NCBI RefSeq assembly: GCF_046507575.1
Contig: NZ_JBKFEY010000001.1
Coordinates: 372,001 to 436,000, forward strand
Length of the DNA: 64,000 bases
Source: Pontitalea aquivivens
Lineage (GTDB): Bacteria > Pseudomonadota > Alphaproteobacteria > Rhodobacterales > Rhodobacteraceae
Direction of reading: 5' to 3'
Shown: piece after piece, positions 27,400 through 35,533 of the stretch
How positions within the stretch are numbered: the first letter of the stretch is position 1
How the letters are laid out: each line of letters begins with the position of its first letter
Notes under the pieces: generated by a model
Told to the model about the DNA's origin: nothing
Seen by the model: the letters and a program-made list of their open reading frames with translations, nothing else
Databases searched by the model: none
Position numbers and translations under genes: made by a program

Positions 27400-28692
27400 A
27401 TGGCCAGCCGCACCGCGCCCTTTTCCGCGTTTGAATTCATGATCGCCTGGCGCTACCTGCGCGCGCGCCGCGCCGAGGGCGGCGTCAGCGTGATGACCTG
27501 GATCAGCCTGATCGGCATCACCCTGGGGGTGGCCGCGCTGATCCTGACGCTGGCGGTGCGGGCGGGGTTCCGGGCGGAATTCGTTGATACGATCCTGGGG
27601 GCCAATGCCCATGTCACCGTCTATTCCGCCCCGCAAGAGGTGGTGGCGGGCAGCGGTGTGATGTCGCCCCTGATGCGCGATTATGAGGCGCGGGCCGCGC
27701 GGCTGCGCGCGGTCGGGGGGGTGACGCGGGCTGCGCCCCTGGTGCGCGGGCAGGTCATGGTGACGATGGGTGAGCGGTCGAATGTGGCCGAGGTCTATGG
27801 CATCGCGGCCGGGGATCTGGCGACGATCCCGCGGGTGGCGAACCCGGAAACCGCCTATGGCGATCTGGCACGGTTCGGCGAGGGTATCGCGATCGGGTCG
27901 GGCCTTGCGCGCGAACTGGGGGTAAGTCTGGGGGACCGGGTGCGGGTGATCTCGCCCAACGGGGCGCGTACGGTCTTTGGCACAAGCCCGCGGGTCAATG
28001 CCTATGAGGTCGTCTATATCTTTACCGCCGGGCGCTGGGATATCGACCGCACGCGGATCTACATGCCTTTCGCCGAGGCGCAGAGCTATTTCAACCGCGA
28101 AGGCGCGGCCGATGAGATCGAGGTTTTCGTGACCGATCCCGAGCGGGTGGATGACTGGGCCGGGCCGCTTTTGGCGGCGGGGGGCGCGGGGACGCTGCTG
28201 TGGAGCTGGCGCGACAGTTCGTCCGGGTTTCTGCGGGCGCTGGATATCGAGGATAACGTGATGTTCGTGATCCTGGCGGTGCTGGTGCTGATCGCGGCGA
28301 TGAACATCACCTCGGGGCTGATCATGCTGGTCAAGAACAAGGGCCGCGACATCGGGATATTGCGGACCATGGGGCTGACGGAAGGGTCGGTCCTGCGGGT
28401 ATTCTTTTTGTGCGGGGCGTTCACCGGGGTGATTGGCACGGTGGCCGGGGTGGCGCTGGGCAGTGCGATGGCGGTCCATATCGACCAGATCATGTCGTTC
28501 GTGAACTGGCTGAACGGGGGCGGGGCCTGGGATCCGGCGATCCGCGGCATCTATGCGCTGCCCGCGAAGCTGCAGGGCTGGGATGTGGCGCGTGCGGTGA
28601 TCCTGGCGCTGGGGCTGTCCTTCGTGGTGACGATCTTTCCCGCGCGCAGGGCCGCGCGGATGAACCCGGTGGAGGCGCTGCGCTATGAATGA
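27400..28692 (+). CDS. lolC: Lipoprotein-releasing ABC transporter permease (LolC/LolE type)
   Basis: 430 residues with the MacB/FtsX-type layout: one N-terminal helix (ISLIGITLGVAALILTLAV), a periplasmic domain of about 220 residues, then three helices near the C-terminus. It releases outer-membrane lipoproteins from the inner membrane to LolA. The start FEFMIAWRYLRARRAEG is the usual LolC/E opening. Its stop overlaps lolD by 8 bases. Only one permease gene is present here, so the complex is probably a homodimer of this subunit, as in many non-enteric proteobacteria; a second gene elsewhere cannot be excluded. Confidence 0.94.
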   Translation: MASRTAPFSAFEFMIAWRYLRARRAEGGVSVMTWISLIGITLGVAALILTLAVRAGFRAEFVDTILGANAHVTVYSAPQEVVAGSGVMSPLMRDYEARAARLRAVGGVTRAAPLVRGQVMVTMGERSNVAEVYGIAAGDLATIPRVANPETAYGDLARFGEGIAIGSGLARELGVSLGDRVRVISPNGARTVFGTSPRVNAYEVVYIFTAGRWDIDRTRIYMPFAEAQSYFNREGAADEIEVFVTDPERVDDWAGPLLAAGGAGTLLWSWRDSSSGFLRALDIEDNVMFVILAVLVLIAAMNITSGLIMLVKNKGRDIGILRTMGLTEGSVLRVFFLCGAFTGVIGTVAGVALGSAMAVHIDQIMSFVNWLNGGGAWDPAIRGIYALPAKLQGWDVARAVILALGLSFVVTIFPARRAARMNPVEALRYE

Positions 28693-29410
28693 GGTGTTGC
28701 GCCTTGCGGGCATCGAGAAAGCCTATAACCGGGGCAAGCCGACGGCGGTGCCGGTGCTGCGCGGGGTCGACCTGACCATCGCGCGGGGCGAGGTGGTGGC
28801 GCTGGTGGCACCATCGGGGGCGGGGAAATCCACCTTGCTGCATATTGCGGGGCTGCTGGATACGCCCGATGCGGGGCGGGTGGTGCTGGCGGGGCAGGAT
28901 CTGACCGGGCTGCCGGACCGTCGCCGGACCGAAGCGCGGCGCCGCGATCTGGGTTTTGTCTATCAGTTCCACCATCTGCTGCCCGAGTTTTCGGCCGAGG
29001 AAAACATCATCCTGCCGCAGCTGGCCAATGGCGTGGGCCGGGCGGCGGCGCGGGTGCGGGCGCGGGCCTTGCTGGCGCGCGTGGGCCTGGGCGCGCGGAT
29101 GGATCACCGGCCCTCGGCGCTGTCGGGGGGGGAACAGCAGCGCGTGGCGTTTTGCCGGGCGCTGGCCAATGCCCCGCGGCTGATGCTGGCGGACGAGCCG
29201 ACGGGGAACCTGGATCCGGCGACCTCGGACCAGGTGTTCGGGGTGCTGATGGAGGTGGTGCGCGAGACCGGACTGTCGGCCCTGATCGCCACGCATAACA
29301 TGGAGCTGGCCGCGCGGATGGACCGGGTGGTGCGGCTGGCAGAGGGTCGGCTGACGGATGAGACGACGGCAGACAGGGGACTGGCGGATGGCAAGCAAAG
29401 CGGGGGCTGA
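28685..29410 (+). CDS. lolD: Lipoprotein-releasing ABC transporter ATP-binding protein
   Basis: 241 residues. It has Walker A APSGAGKST (residues 43-51), the Q-loop in FVYQFHHLLPEF, signature LSGGEQQRVAF, Walker B RLMLADEPTGNLD and the switch His in ATHNME. The sequence between Q-loop and signature is typical of the MacB/LolD group, and the partner permease overlaps it by 8 bases (ATG inside the last codons of lolC). It powers extraction of lipoproteins from the inner membrane. Confidence 0.96.
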   Translation: MNEVLRLAGIEKAYNRGKPTAVPVLRGVDLTIARGEVVALVAPSGAGKSTLLHIAGLLDTPDAGRVVLAGQDLTGLPDRRRTEARRRDLGFVYQFHHLLPEFSAEENIILPQLANGVGRAAARVRARALLARVGLGARMDHRPSALSGGEQQRVAFCRALANAPRLMLADEPTGNLDPATSDQVFGVLMEVVRETGLSALIATHNMELAARMDRVVRLAEGRLTDETTADRGLADGKQSGG

Positions 29411-29411
29411 G

Positions 29412-29735
29412 ATGATCGTTTATGGGATCAAGACCTGTGATACGGTGAAAAAGGCGGTGAAGGCGCTGGAGGCGGCGGGCCATGCGGTGCGCCTGCGCGA
29501 TGTGCGGGCGGAGCCGTTGAGCCCGGCCGAGATTGGCGAATTCGTCGAAGCCTTCGGCGACCGGCTGATCAACCGCGCCTCGACCACCTGGCGGGGCCTG
29601 GATGAGGCGGCGCGGGCCCGCCCGATGGCGGATCTGCTGGCGGCCCATCCGACGCTGATGAAACGGCCGGTGATCCGTGGCGGGGTGCTGACGCTGGGCT
29701 GGGACAAGGCGGCGCAGGTCGCGCAGGGGATCTGA
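29412..29735 (+). CDS. ArsC/Spx family protein (YffB-like)
   Basis: 107 residues with a thioredoxin-like ArsC fold. The N-terminal YGIKTCDTVKKAVKAL fits YffB/Spx-like members, which have one Cys followed by a Lys pair, rather than true arsenate reductases, which need a CX5R loop. The late segment TLMKRPVIRGGVLTLGWD is the conserved Arg-Pro-cis loop. A role as a thiol-dependent oxidoreductase is possible, but no substrate is known. It starts 1 base after lolD, so it is co-transcribed with it. Confidence 0.88.
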   Translation: MIVYGIKTCDTVKKAVKALEAAGHAVRLRDVRAEPLSPAEIGEFVEAFGDRLINRASTTWRGLDEAARARPMADLLAAHPTLMKRPVIRGGVLTLGWDKAAQVAQGI

Positions 29736-29757
29736 CGGCGCGCCGGTGGCCACGGCG

Positions 29758-29787
29758 GAATCCGAGTATTTTTGCCAAGAAGAAATC
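29758..29787 (+). repeat. Intergenic repeat copy f (short)
   Basis: Only the right half of the family pattern is present: CCGAGTATTTTTGCCAAGAAGAAATCG. The GC-rich hairpin part is missing. It lies between the ArsC-like gene and the cspA terminator. Confidence 0.6.
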
Positions 29788-29816
29788 GAAAACGGCCCGC
29801 GCGATGCCGGGCCGTT
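29785..29816 (-). terminator. Rho-independent terminator of the cold-shock gene
   Basis: On the minus strand AACGGCCCG pairs with CGGGCCGTT across an 8-base loop, followed by TTTCGATTTCTT. It lies 20 bp after the cold-shock protein stop. Confidence 0.85.
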
Positions 29817-29835
29817 CGGGTGTTTCGGGCTGTGA

Positions 29836-30042
29836 TCAGAGCAGCTTCAGATCCGACGCCGAGGCGCGGCCGTCGCGGCCGGACTGCAGTTCATAGGCGA
29901 TCTTCTGGTTGTCGTTCAGCCCCTTGAGCCCTGCACGTTCGACCGCCGAGATGTGCACGAACACATCCTTGCCGCCGTCATCGGGCGCAATGAAGCCATA
30001 ACCTTTGGTGGTGTTGAACCATTTCACGGTGCCAGTGGCCAT
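29836..30042 (-). CDS. Cold-shock domain protein (CspA family)
   Basis: 68 residues forming one cold-shock domain. Both RNA-binding motifs are intact: KGYGFI (RNP1) at residues 13-18 and VFVHIS (RNP2) at 27-32, and the N-terminus TGTVKWFN is typical. It binds single-stranded RNA or DNA and melts structured mRNA. The paralogue type cannot be told from sequence alone. It is downstream of thrS on the same strand but separated by the thrS terminator and 197 bp, so it should have its own promoter and leader. Confidence 0.96.
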   Translation of the reverse strand: MATGTVKWFNTTKGYGFIAPDDGGKDVFVHISAVERAGLKGLNDNQKIAYELQSGRDGRASASDLKLL

Positions 30043-30185
30043 TCCGTCTCTCCGTCAAGTCATCCCGGGCGGGATTGCCACGGGCCGTGCAGCCAGGTCT
30101 TTCGGGTCTTCCGGCTGCCCCAGATAGGGAGGCGGTAGGAAAGTCGCAGGTCACGCGCGGGAAAGGATGCCCGAAGCGCGCCAAA

Positions 30186-30218
30186 AATCAACAGAAAAAG
30201 GGGCCGCGCTGCGGCCCC
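30186..30218 (-). terminator. Rho-independent terminator of thrS
   Basis: On the minus strand GGGGCCGC and GCGGCCCC close a three-base loop, followed by TTTTTCTGTTGATTTTT. It begins 21 bp after the thrS stop. Confidence 0.88.
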
Positions 30219-30239
30219 GGGCCTGGATTCACAAAAGCG

Positions 30240-32186
30240 TCACCGAAGGTCGGGCGGTGTGGCCTGCGCGCCAAGTTCGGCGATGATGGCGTCCAGCGCG
30301 GCGGTTTCGGTGCGGGTTTCGCCCAGGCGGCGGACGGAAACGGTGCGGTCCTCGACCTCTTTCATGCCGATGGCCAGGATCACCGGGACCTTGCCCACCG
30401 AATGTTCGCGGACCTTGTAGTTGATCTTTTCGTTGCGCGCATCGGCCTCGGCGCGGATGCCGGCGGCGCGCAGGGCGGCTACGACCTGATGCACATAGTC
30501 ATCCGCATCCGAGACGATCGAGGCCACCACCACCTGGCGCGGGGCCAGCCAGAAGGGCAGCTTGCCCGCGTGGCTTTCGATCAGGATACCGATGAAGCGT
30601 TCGAACGACCCCAGCGTGGCGCGGTGCAGCATGACGGGGCGGTGCCTGGCGCCATCTTCGCCGATGTAATTGGCATCCAGCCGTTCGGGCAGGACGAAAT
30701 CGACCTGCAGGGTGCCGCACTGCCAGTCGCGCCCGATCGCATCGGTCAGCACGAATTCCAGCTTCGGGCCATAGAAGGCGCCTTCGCCGGGGTTCATGAT
30801 GAAGTCGTAACCGGCGGCGCGGGTGGCCTGCATCAGCGCGGCTTCGGCCTTGTCCCAGACCTCATCCGATCCGGCGCGGGTGTCGGGACGGTCCGAGAAT
30901 TTGATCTTGAACGCCTCGAAACCCAGGTCGCGATAGACGGTCGAGAGGAATTCGATGAACCGCTTGGTTTCCGATTCGATCTGATCCTCGCGGCAGAAGA
31001 TATGCGCGTCATCCTGGGTGAAGCCGCGCACCCGCATGATGCCGTGCAGCGCGCCCGAGGGTTCATAGCGGTTGCACGAGCCGAATTCGGCCATGCGCAG
31101 CGGCAGGTCGCGGTAGGATTTCAGGCCCACGTTGAAGATCTGCACATGGCAGGGGCAGTTCATCGGCTTCAGCGCGTTGATCGACTTTTCGCGCGCATGT
31201 TCCTCGTCCACTTCGACGATGAACATGTTTTCCTGATATTTTTCCCAATGCCCCGAGGCTTCCCAGAGCCGCCGGTCCACCACCTGGGGGGTGTTCACCT
31301 CGACATAGCCGCCCGTGCGCTGCATCCGGCGCATATAGTCCTGCAGCGTGACATAGATGTTCCAGCCGTTGGGGTGCCAGAAGATCTGGCCCGGCGCCTC
31401 TTCCTGCATGTGGAACAGGTCCATCTCGCGGCTCAGCTTGCGGTGGTCGCGCTTGGCGGCCTCTTCCAGCATGGTCAGGTGGGCCTTCAGCTGGTCGCGG
31501 GTCCTGAAGGCCACGCCGTAGATGCGTTGCAGCATCGGGCGGGTGCTGTCGCCGCGCCAGTAGGCGCCGGCCACGGTCATCAGCTTGAAGGCATCGGCCG
31601 GCAGCTGGCCGGTGTGCTGCAGATGCGGGCCGCGGCACAGGTCCTGCCAGTGGCCGTGCCAATACATGCGGATCGGCTGGCCTTCGGGGATCATGCCGAC
31701 CAGTTCGACCTTGTAGGGTTCGTTGTTGGCCTCATAATACCGGATCGCACGGTCGCGGTCCCAGATCTCGGTCGTCACCGGGTCGCGGCGGTTGATGATG
31801 TCCTTCATCTTCGTTTCGATCTGGCCAAGGTCCTCGGGGGTGAAGGGATCCTTGCGGTCGAAGTCGTAATACCAGCCGTTTTCGATCACCGGGCCGATGG
31901 TGACCTTCACATCGGGCCAGATTTCCTGCACCGCGCGCGCCATCACATGCGCCAGATCGTGGCGGATCAGTTCCAGCGCCGGGGCGTCGTCCTTCATCGT
32001 GTTGATGGCGATGGCGGCATCTTCGGTGACCGGCCAGGCCAGATCCCAGTGCTTGCCGTCGATCTGGGCCGAAATGGCGGCCTTGGCCAGCGAGGGCGCG
32101 ATCGAGGCCGCGACCTGGGCAGGTGTCACGCCCGCGTCATAGCTGCGCTGATTGCCATCGGGAAAGGTGAGGGTGATCTGGGACAT
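30240..32186 (-). CDS. thrS: Threonyl-tRNA synthetase
   Basis: 648 residues. It has an N-terminal TGS-like domain (residues 1-60), then the editing domain with HDLAHVMA and the CRGPH motif, which hydrolyse Ser-tRNA-Thr. The class II core has the zinc ligands in MNCPCHV, motif 2 around RYEPSGALHGIMRVRGFTQD and motif 3 (RATLGSFERFIGILIE). The C-terminal anticodon domain completes it. Start 32186 follows GAGGAGG at seven bases; the open frame continues upstream but is not conserved-looking. It has no visible operator-like leader. Confidence 0.97.
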   Translation of the reverse strand: MSQITLTFPDGNQRSYDAGVTPAQVAASIAPSLAKAAISAQIDGKHWDLAWPVTEDAAIAINTMKDDAPALELIRHDLAHVMARAVQEIWPDVKVTIGPVIENGWYYDFDRKDPFTPEDLGQIETKMKDIINRRDPVTTEIWDRDRAIRYYEANNEPYKVELVGMIPEGQPIRMYWHGHWQDLCRGPHLQHTGQLPADAFKLMTVAGAYWRGDSTRPMLQRIYGVAFRTRDQLKAHLTMLEEAAKRDHRKLSREMDLFHMQEEAPGQIFWHPNGWNIYVTLQDYMRRMQRTGGYVEVNTPQVVDRRLWEASGHWEKYQENMFIVEVDEEHAREKSINALKPMNCPCHVQIFNVGLKSYRDLPLRMAEFGSCNRYEPSGALHGIMRVRGFTQDDAHIFCREDQIESETKRFIEFLSTVYRDLGFEAFKIKFSDRPDTRAGSDEVWDKAEAALMQATRAAGYDFIMNPGEGAFYGPKLEFVLTDAIGRDWQCGTLQVDFVLPERLDANYIGEDGARHRPVMLHRATLGSFERFIGILIESHAGKLPFWLAPRQVVVASIVSDADDYVHQVVAALRAAGIRAEADARNEKINYKVREHSVGKVPVILAIGMKEVEDRTVSVRRLGETRTETAALDAIIAELGAQATPPDLR

Positions 32187-32343
32187 GTCGTCCTCCTCGT
32201 CGGTTTGGCGCCCACGGAACGCCCGGTTGCGGGTTATGGTCGCGCCGCTATCGGGGCTTTCGGGGCAAAAGTCAATGCGGCGCCCCGCACCGCGGCCGGG
32301 CGTGCGCGCCGCCGTCCCGGGGGCCCCGGCTTGCGCCAACGTG

Positions 32344-32907
32344 TCAGAGTTTGGACAGTTTCGATTGCAGTTCGGCCAGCTGCTTCTTGATTGCGGCCAG
32401 ATCATCGCGGTCGCCCGATGCGGGCTGGTTGGCATCATCGGTGTCTTCGGTCGCGCCGGGCCAGCCGCTCATCATCGATTTGAGAAAGGCCTGCTGCTGG
32501 CGTTGCAGCGCGTCAAAACCGGGCATCGAGGCCATCGGATTGGGGAAAGAGGAAAAATTCTCCATCATCTTCGACTGGCCTTCGCGCAGCATTTCAAAAC
32601 TGGCGGCCAGGAACTGCGGCACCACGCTTTGCGCGGATGTGGTATAGCTGCGCACCAGATCGGTCAGCACGTCGATGGGCAGAACGCTTTCGCCCCGGCT
32701 TTCATGTTCGGCGATAATCTGCAGCAGATATTGCCGGGTCAGGTCGTCGCCGGATTTCAGATCGATAATCTGCACCTCGCGCCCGTCGCGGATGAAACCT
32801 GCAATATCTTCCAGCGTCACATAGTCGCTGGTTTCGGTATTGTAGAGGCGGCGGCTTGCATAGCGCTTGATCAGCAGGGGTTTCGCGTCTTTCGCGGTTT
32901 CGGCCAT
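32344..32907 (-). CDS. phaR: Polyhydroxyalkanoate synthesis repressor PhaR
   Basis: 187 residues. The N-terminal DNA-binding domain (PHB_acc_N) is marked by IKRYASRRLYNTETSDYV and LEDIAGFIRDG, and is followed by the PHB accumulation domain with LTRQYLLQIIAEHE and FLAASFEMLREGQSKMMENF. A coiled segment ends the protein. PhaR binds DNA when PHA is scarce and leaves it for the granule surface when polymer appears, derepressing the phasin. Its gene is next to phaP and phaC here, as in Paracoccus. Candidate operators of the expected pattern are in front of phaP and elsewhere. Confidence 0.96.
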   Translation of the reverse strand: MAETAKDAKPLLIKRYASRRLYNTETSDYVTLEDIAGFIRDGREVQIIDLKSGDDLTRQYLLQIIAEHESRGESVLPIDVLTDLVRSYTTSAQSVVPQFLAASFEMLREGQSKMMENFSSFPNPMASMPGFDALQRQQQAFLKSMMSGWPGATEDTDDANQPASGDRDDLAAIKKQLAELQSKLSKL

Positions 32908-32970
32908 CCTGTCCTCCCGGGGTCTGTTGGCAGCGCGGCAATGTTTAGGCCGCGGCGCGGCAAAAGCAAC

Positions 32971-33005
32971 ACAAGAAAAAAAGGGCGAGCCATGGGCTCG
33001 CCCTT
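32971..33005 (-). terminator. Rho-independent terminator of phaP
   Basis: On the minus strand AAGGGCGAGCC and GGCTCGCCCTT enclose CAT and are followed by a run of T (eight with the last stem bases). It lies 45 bp after the phasin stop and separates phaP from phaR. Confidence 0.92.
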
Positions 33006-33050
33006 CCAGGTCCGACCCGGCAGGGAGGAGGAAGCCGGGTTGCGGAAACC

Positions 33051-33497
33051 TTATTTCGCGGCGGTCGCCTTCTTGGCGGCGGCGGTCACTTCCTCGGTCG
33101 CTTTCTTGACCGCGGCGGTGGCGTCGTCGGACATGTCCTTGCCGGCGGCCAGCATCAGCTCGACGGTTTCCATCTGCACCTTCTTCGCCACTTCGGCAAA
33201 GGCGGCCATGTTTTCGGCCGCCATTTCCGCGGCGGACGAGGCGAAATCGCTCATCGCCTTGGCGTAATCGGCCGGCTCTTCCTTGGACTTGGCCAGCGCG
33301 CCGACCTTGGTCAGGGTTTCCTTGGCCCATTTCGAGGAAATCTCGGTCGATTTCTCGGCGGCGTCCAGCGCCACCTTGGTCATCTTTTCGCCCAGCGCGG
33401 CCTGCGATTTGAACGCGTCCTGGAATTTTGCGGTATCCACCGGGAAGGACGCCATCATGTCCTGCATGATCTTGGTGAAGTCTTGGGTCTTGGCCAT
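33051..33497 (-). CDS. phaP: Phasin (PHA granule-associated protein)
   Basis: 148 residues, almost all helical and rich in Ala, Lys, Glu and Met, with the family pattern TKIMQDMMASFPVDTAKFQDAFKSQ near the start and a long amphipathic middle. It coats PHA granules and limits their coalescence. The C-terminal Ala/Lys-rich tail (KKATEEVTAAAKKATAAK) is typical of alphaproteobacterial phasins. Its ATG follows a GGAGAG site. It is transcribed from the operator-containing promoter at 33564-33592 and has its own terminator, so it forms a separate transcript from phaR. Confidence 0.92.
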   Translation of the reverse strand: MAKTQDFTKIMQDMMASFPVDTAKFQDAFKSQAALGEKMTKVALDAAEKSTEISSKWAKETLTKVGALAKSKEEPADYAKAMSDFASSAAEMAAENMAAFAEVAKKVQMETVELMLAAGKDMSDDATAAVKKATEEVTAAAKKATAAK

Positions 33498-33563
33498 GTG
33501 CTCTCTCCGAATTGCTGTGGGCCCGGAAGAAGATCGGCGAGGGGCCCGTGTCGCTCTGCACAT

Positions 33564-33592
33564 CATATACATGCTGCGGCGCAGCAATTCAA
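33564..33592 (-). promoter_or_regulatory. phaP promoter with PhaR-type operator in the spacer
   Basis: On the minus strand TTGAAT (33592-33587) and TATATG (33569-33564) are 17 bases apart. The spacer is filled by the palindrome TGCTGCGGCGCAGCA, containing CTGC-N3-GCAG at 33574-33584. This pattern matches what I recall as the PhaR recognition sequence in Paracoccus. Blocking -35/-10 access would be a direct repression mechanism. Confidence 0.8.
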
Positions 33593-33639
33593 GGCCCGTA
33601 TGCCGCACCGCAGAAAATTCATGAAAACCCGGATCGGGT

Positions 33640-35433
33640 TCAGACCTGGACCTGTTCCACGACATAGGTGCCCGGCGCCGGGGCCAGCACCGGATGATCC
33701 GGCCCGCCGGGTTTGCGTGCCGCGACCATGCGCCCGGACCGTTCGGCCAGCCAGGCGCCCCAGCGCGGCCACCAGCTGCCCTTGTGGTAATCGGCCATCC
33801 CCTTCCATTCGTTGGGATTTTCGATGGGCGCGGTACTGGTGTAATGGCCGTATTTGCCCTTGCTGGGCGGGTTCACGATGCCCGCGATATGGCCTGATTC
33901 CGACAGGATGAAGGTCTTGTCCGTCGATCCCATCTGCGCCACCCCGTTGAACGATGCGATCCAGGGCGCGATATGATCGGTTTCGCAGGCGATGGCGCAC
34001 AGCGGCACCTTGACGCCCGACACATGCAGCGTTTCGCCCATCATATCCACGCCCTCGCGCGTGAAGCGGTCCTGCTGACACAGCCAGCGCAGATATTCCA
34101 CCGCCATGCGCGCGGGCAGGTTGGTGCTGTCGCCGTTCCAGAACAGCAGGTCGAAGGCGGGCGGCGGTTCGCCCATCATGTAGCTGCGGATCGCGGGCTG
34201 ATAGATCAGGTCGTTCGAGCGCAGATAGCTGAAAGTGCGCGTCATGAAATAGGATGACAACATCCCATCGGCCTGGCATTGCGCCTCGATCCCGTCGACG
34301 AAATCATCCTGCAGGAAGGCAGTGAATTCGCCCTGATCGGAAAAATCGGTCAGGGTGGTGAAGAAGGTGGCGGAATTGATCGACTTGTCGCGCCGCTTGT
34401 CCTGCAACGCCAGCGTCAGGCCCAGCGTGGTGCCGGCGATGCAATAGCCGACGGCGTTGACCTTTGGCTCGCCGGTGATCGCCTTGACCTGATCGATCGC
34501 GGCCAGATATCCGTCCTGGATATAGGTGTCGATGCCGGTGTCGGCATAGCCTGGATCGGGGTTCTTCCAGCTGACGACGAACAGCGTGAACCCCTGATCG
34601 ACGATCCAGCGCACAAGGCTGTTCTGCGGCTTCAGGTCCAGAATATAGAACTTGTTGATCCACGGCGGAAAGATGATCAGCGGGGTCTTGTGGACCTTGT
34701 CGGTCGTGGGGCTGTACTGGATCAGTTCAAACAGGCGGTTGCGATAGACCACCGCGCCTTCGGCCGTACCGATGTTGCCGCCGACCTGAAAGGCCTCTTT
34801 GTCGGACAGGGTCACGACCAGGTCGCCCTTGTTCGTCTCGATGTCGCGCACAAGGTTTTCCAGCCCCTTCACCAGGCTTGCGCCTTCGGTTTCAATGGCG
34901 CGTTCCAGCGCGTCTGGGTTGGTCGCCAGGAAATTCGTCGGCGCCAGCATGTCGATGATCTGGCGGGTAAAGTAATCGACGCGCCGGCGATCCTTTTCTT
35001 CCAGCCCGTCGATTTTTGAAACCGTTTCCTCCAGCGCGCGGGCCGAGATCAGGTATTGCTGCTTGATGAAGTTGAAATAGGGGTGGCTGTCCCACAGCGG
35101 GTTGGCAAAGCGGCGGTCCTTGGGGCCGGGGTCGGCGGGCGGCTTCATCGGGCCCTGGGCCAGCGCCTGGCTGGCCTCAAGGTAGTGCTTCATCGCCTGG
35201 CCCCAGTAATTCACCTGTGATTCGAGAATGCGCGAGGGATGATCCATCCATTCCTTCATCATCGCCGCCCCTGCCGTAAGGTAAAGGTCGGCACCCGGAC
35301 CTTCCAGCGCGGGGTTCGGGCTGCGCTTGTTGGACAGCGCGGCGACAAGGCGTTGCGACAAAGCCTCGATTTTCGCCAGATTTCCGATCATTTGCTGCGA
35401 TGCAGCGGGCGGAGACTTGTCACTTGTTGTCAT
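33640..35433 (-). CDS. phaC: Class I polyhydroxyalkanoate synthase
   Basis: 597 residues, normal for class I PhaC. It polymerises (R)-3-hydroxyacyl-CoA into PHA on the granule surface. The nucleophile is Cys331 in the lipase-like box GYCIAG. The catalytic Asp lies in CETDHIAPW and the catalytic His in SESGHIAG. The N-terminal half contains the helical segment with NPLWDSHPYFNFIKQQYL. Start 35433 follows GGGAGGA. It is divergent from phaZ; the 100 bp between them holds its promoter (TTTACC, 18 bp, TATGAT at 35491-35462). A PhaR-type palindrome lies inside the first codons. Confidence 0.97.
   Translation of the reverse strand: MTTSDKSPPAASQQMIGNLAKIEALSQRLVAALSNKRSPNPALEGPGADLYLTAGAAMMKEWMDHPSRILESQVNYWGQAMKHYLEASQALAQGPMKPPADPGPKDRRFANPLWDSHPYFNFIKQQYLISARALEETVSKIDGLEEKDRRRVDYFTRQIIDMLAPTNFLATNPDALERAIETEGASLVKGLENLVRDIETNKGDLVVTLSDKEAFQVGGNIGTAEGAVVYRNRLFELIQYSPTTDKVHKTPLIIFPPWINKFYILDLKPQNSLVRWIVDQGFTLFVVSWKNPDPGYADTGIDTYIQDGYLAAIDQVKAITGEPKVNAVGYCIAGTTLGLTLALQDKRRDKSINSATFFTTLTDFSDQGEFTAFLQDDFVDGIEAQCQADGMLSSYFMTRTFSYLRSNDLIYQPAIRSYMMGEPPPAFDLLFWNGDSTNLPARMAVEYLRWLCQQDRFTREGVDMMGETLHVSGVKVPLCAIACETDHIAPWIASFNGVAQMGSTDKTFILSESGHIAGIVNPPSKGKYGHYTSTAPIENPNEWKGMADYHKGSWWPRWGAWLAERSGRMVAARKPGGPDHPVLAPAPGTYVVEQVQV
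35395..35405 (-). promoter_or_regulatory. PhaR-type palindrome inside phaC codons 10-13
   Basis: CTGCGATGCAG matches CTGC-N3-GCAG exactly and lies about 50-60 bp downstream of the predicted phaC transcription start. It could act as a roadblock operator. Single matches of this kind are expected by chance a few times per window, so position is the main argument. Confidence 0.45.
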
Positions 35434-35461
35434 GGTAATGAATCCTCCCTATCTTCCGTGA

Positions 35462-35491
35462 ATCATACCGTCGCATGCGCGGGGGGGTAAA
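35462..35491 (-). promoter_or_regulatory. Candidate phaC promoter
   Basis: On the minus strand TTTACC (35491-35486), an 18 bp spacer and TATGAT (35467-35462) are found 29 bp before the phaC start codon. Confidence 0.5.
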
Positions 35492-35533
35492 GCGGCGAAA
35501 TGGTTAATAGTGCCTCTCGCGAAGGAGACCTGA

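Noticed and set aside
29412..29735. Arsenate reductase function for the ArsC-family gene
   Set aside because: The CX5R phosphate loop of true ArsC is missing; the sequence follows the YffB/Spx-like pattern and no ars genes are nearby.
30075..32390. 771-codon plus-strand open frame opposite thrS
   Set aside because: It mirrors the codon structure of thrS and has no recognisable domains or ribosome-binding site.
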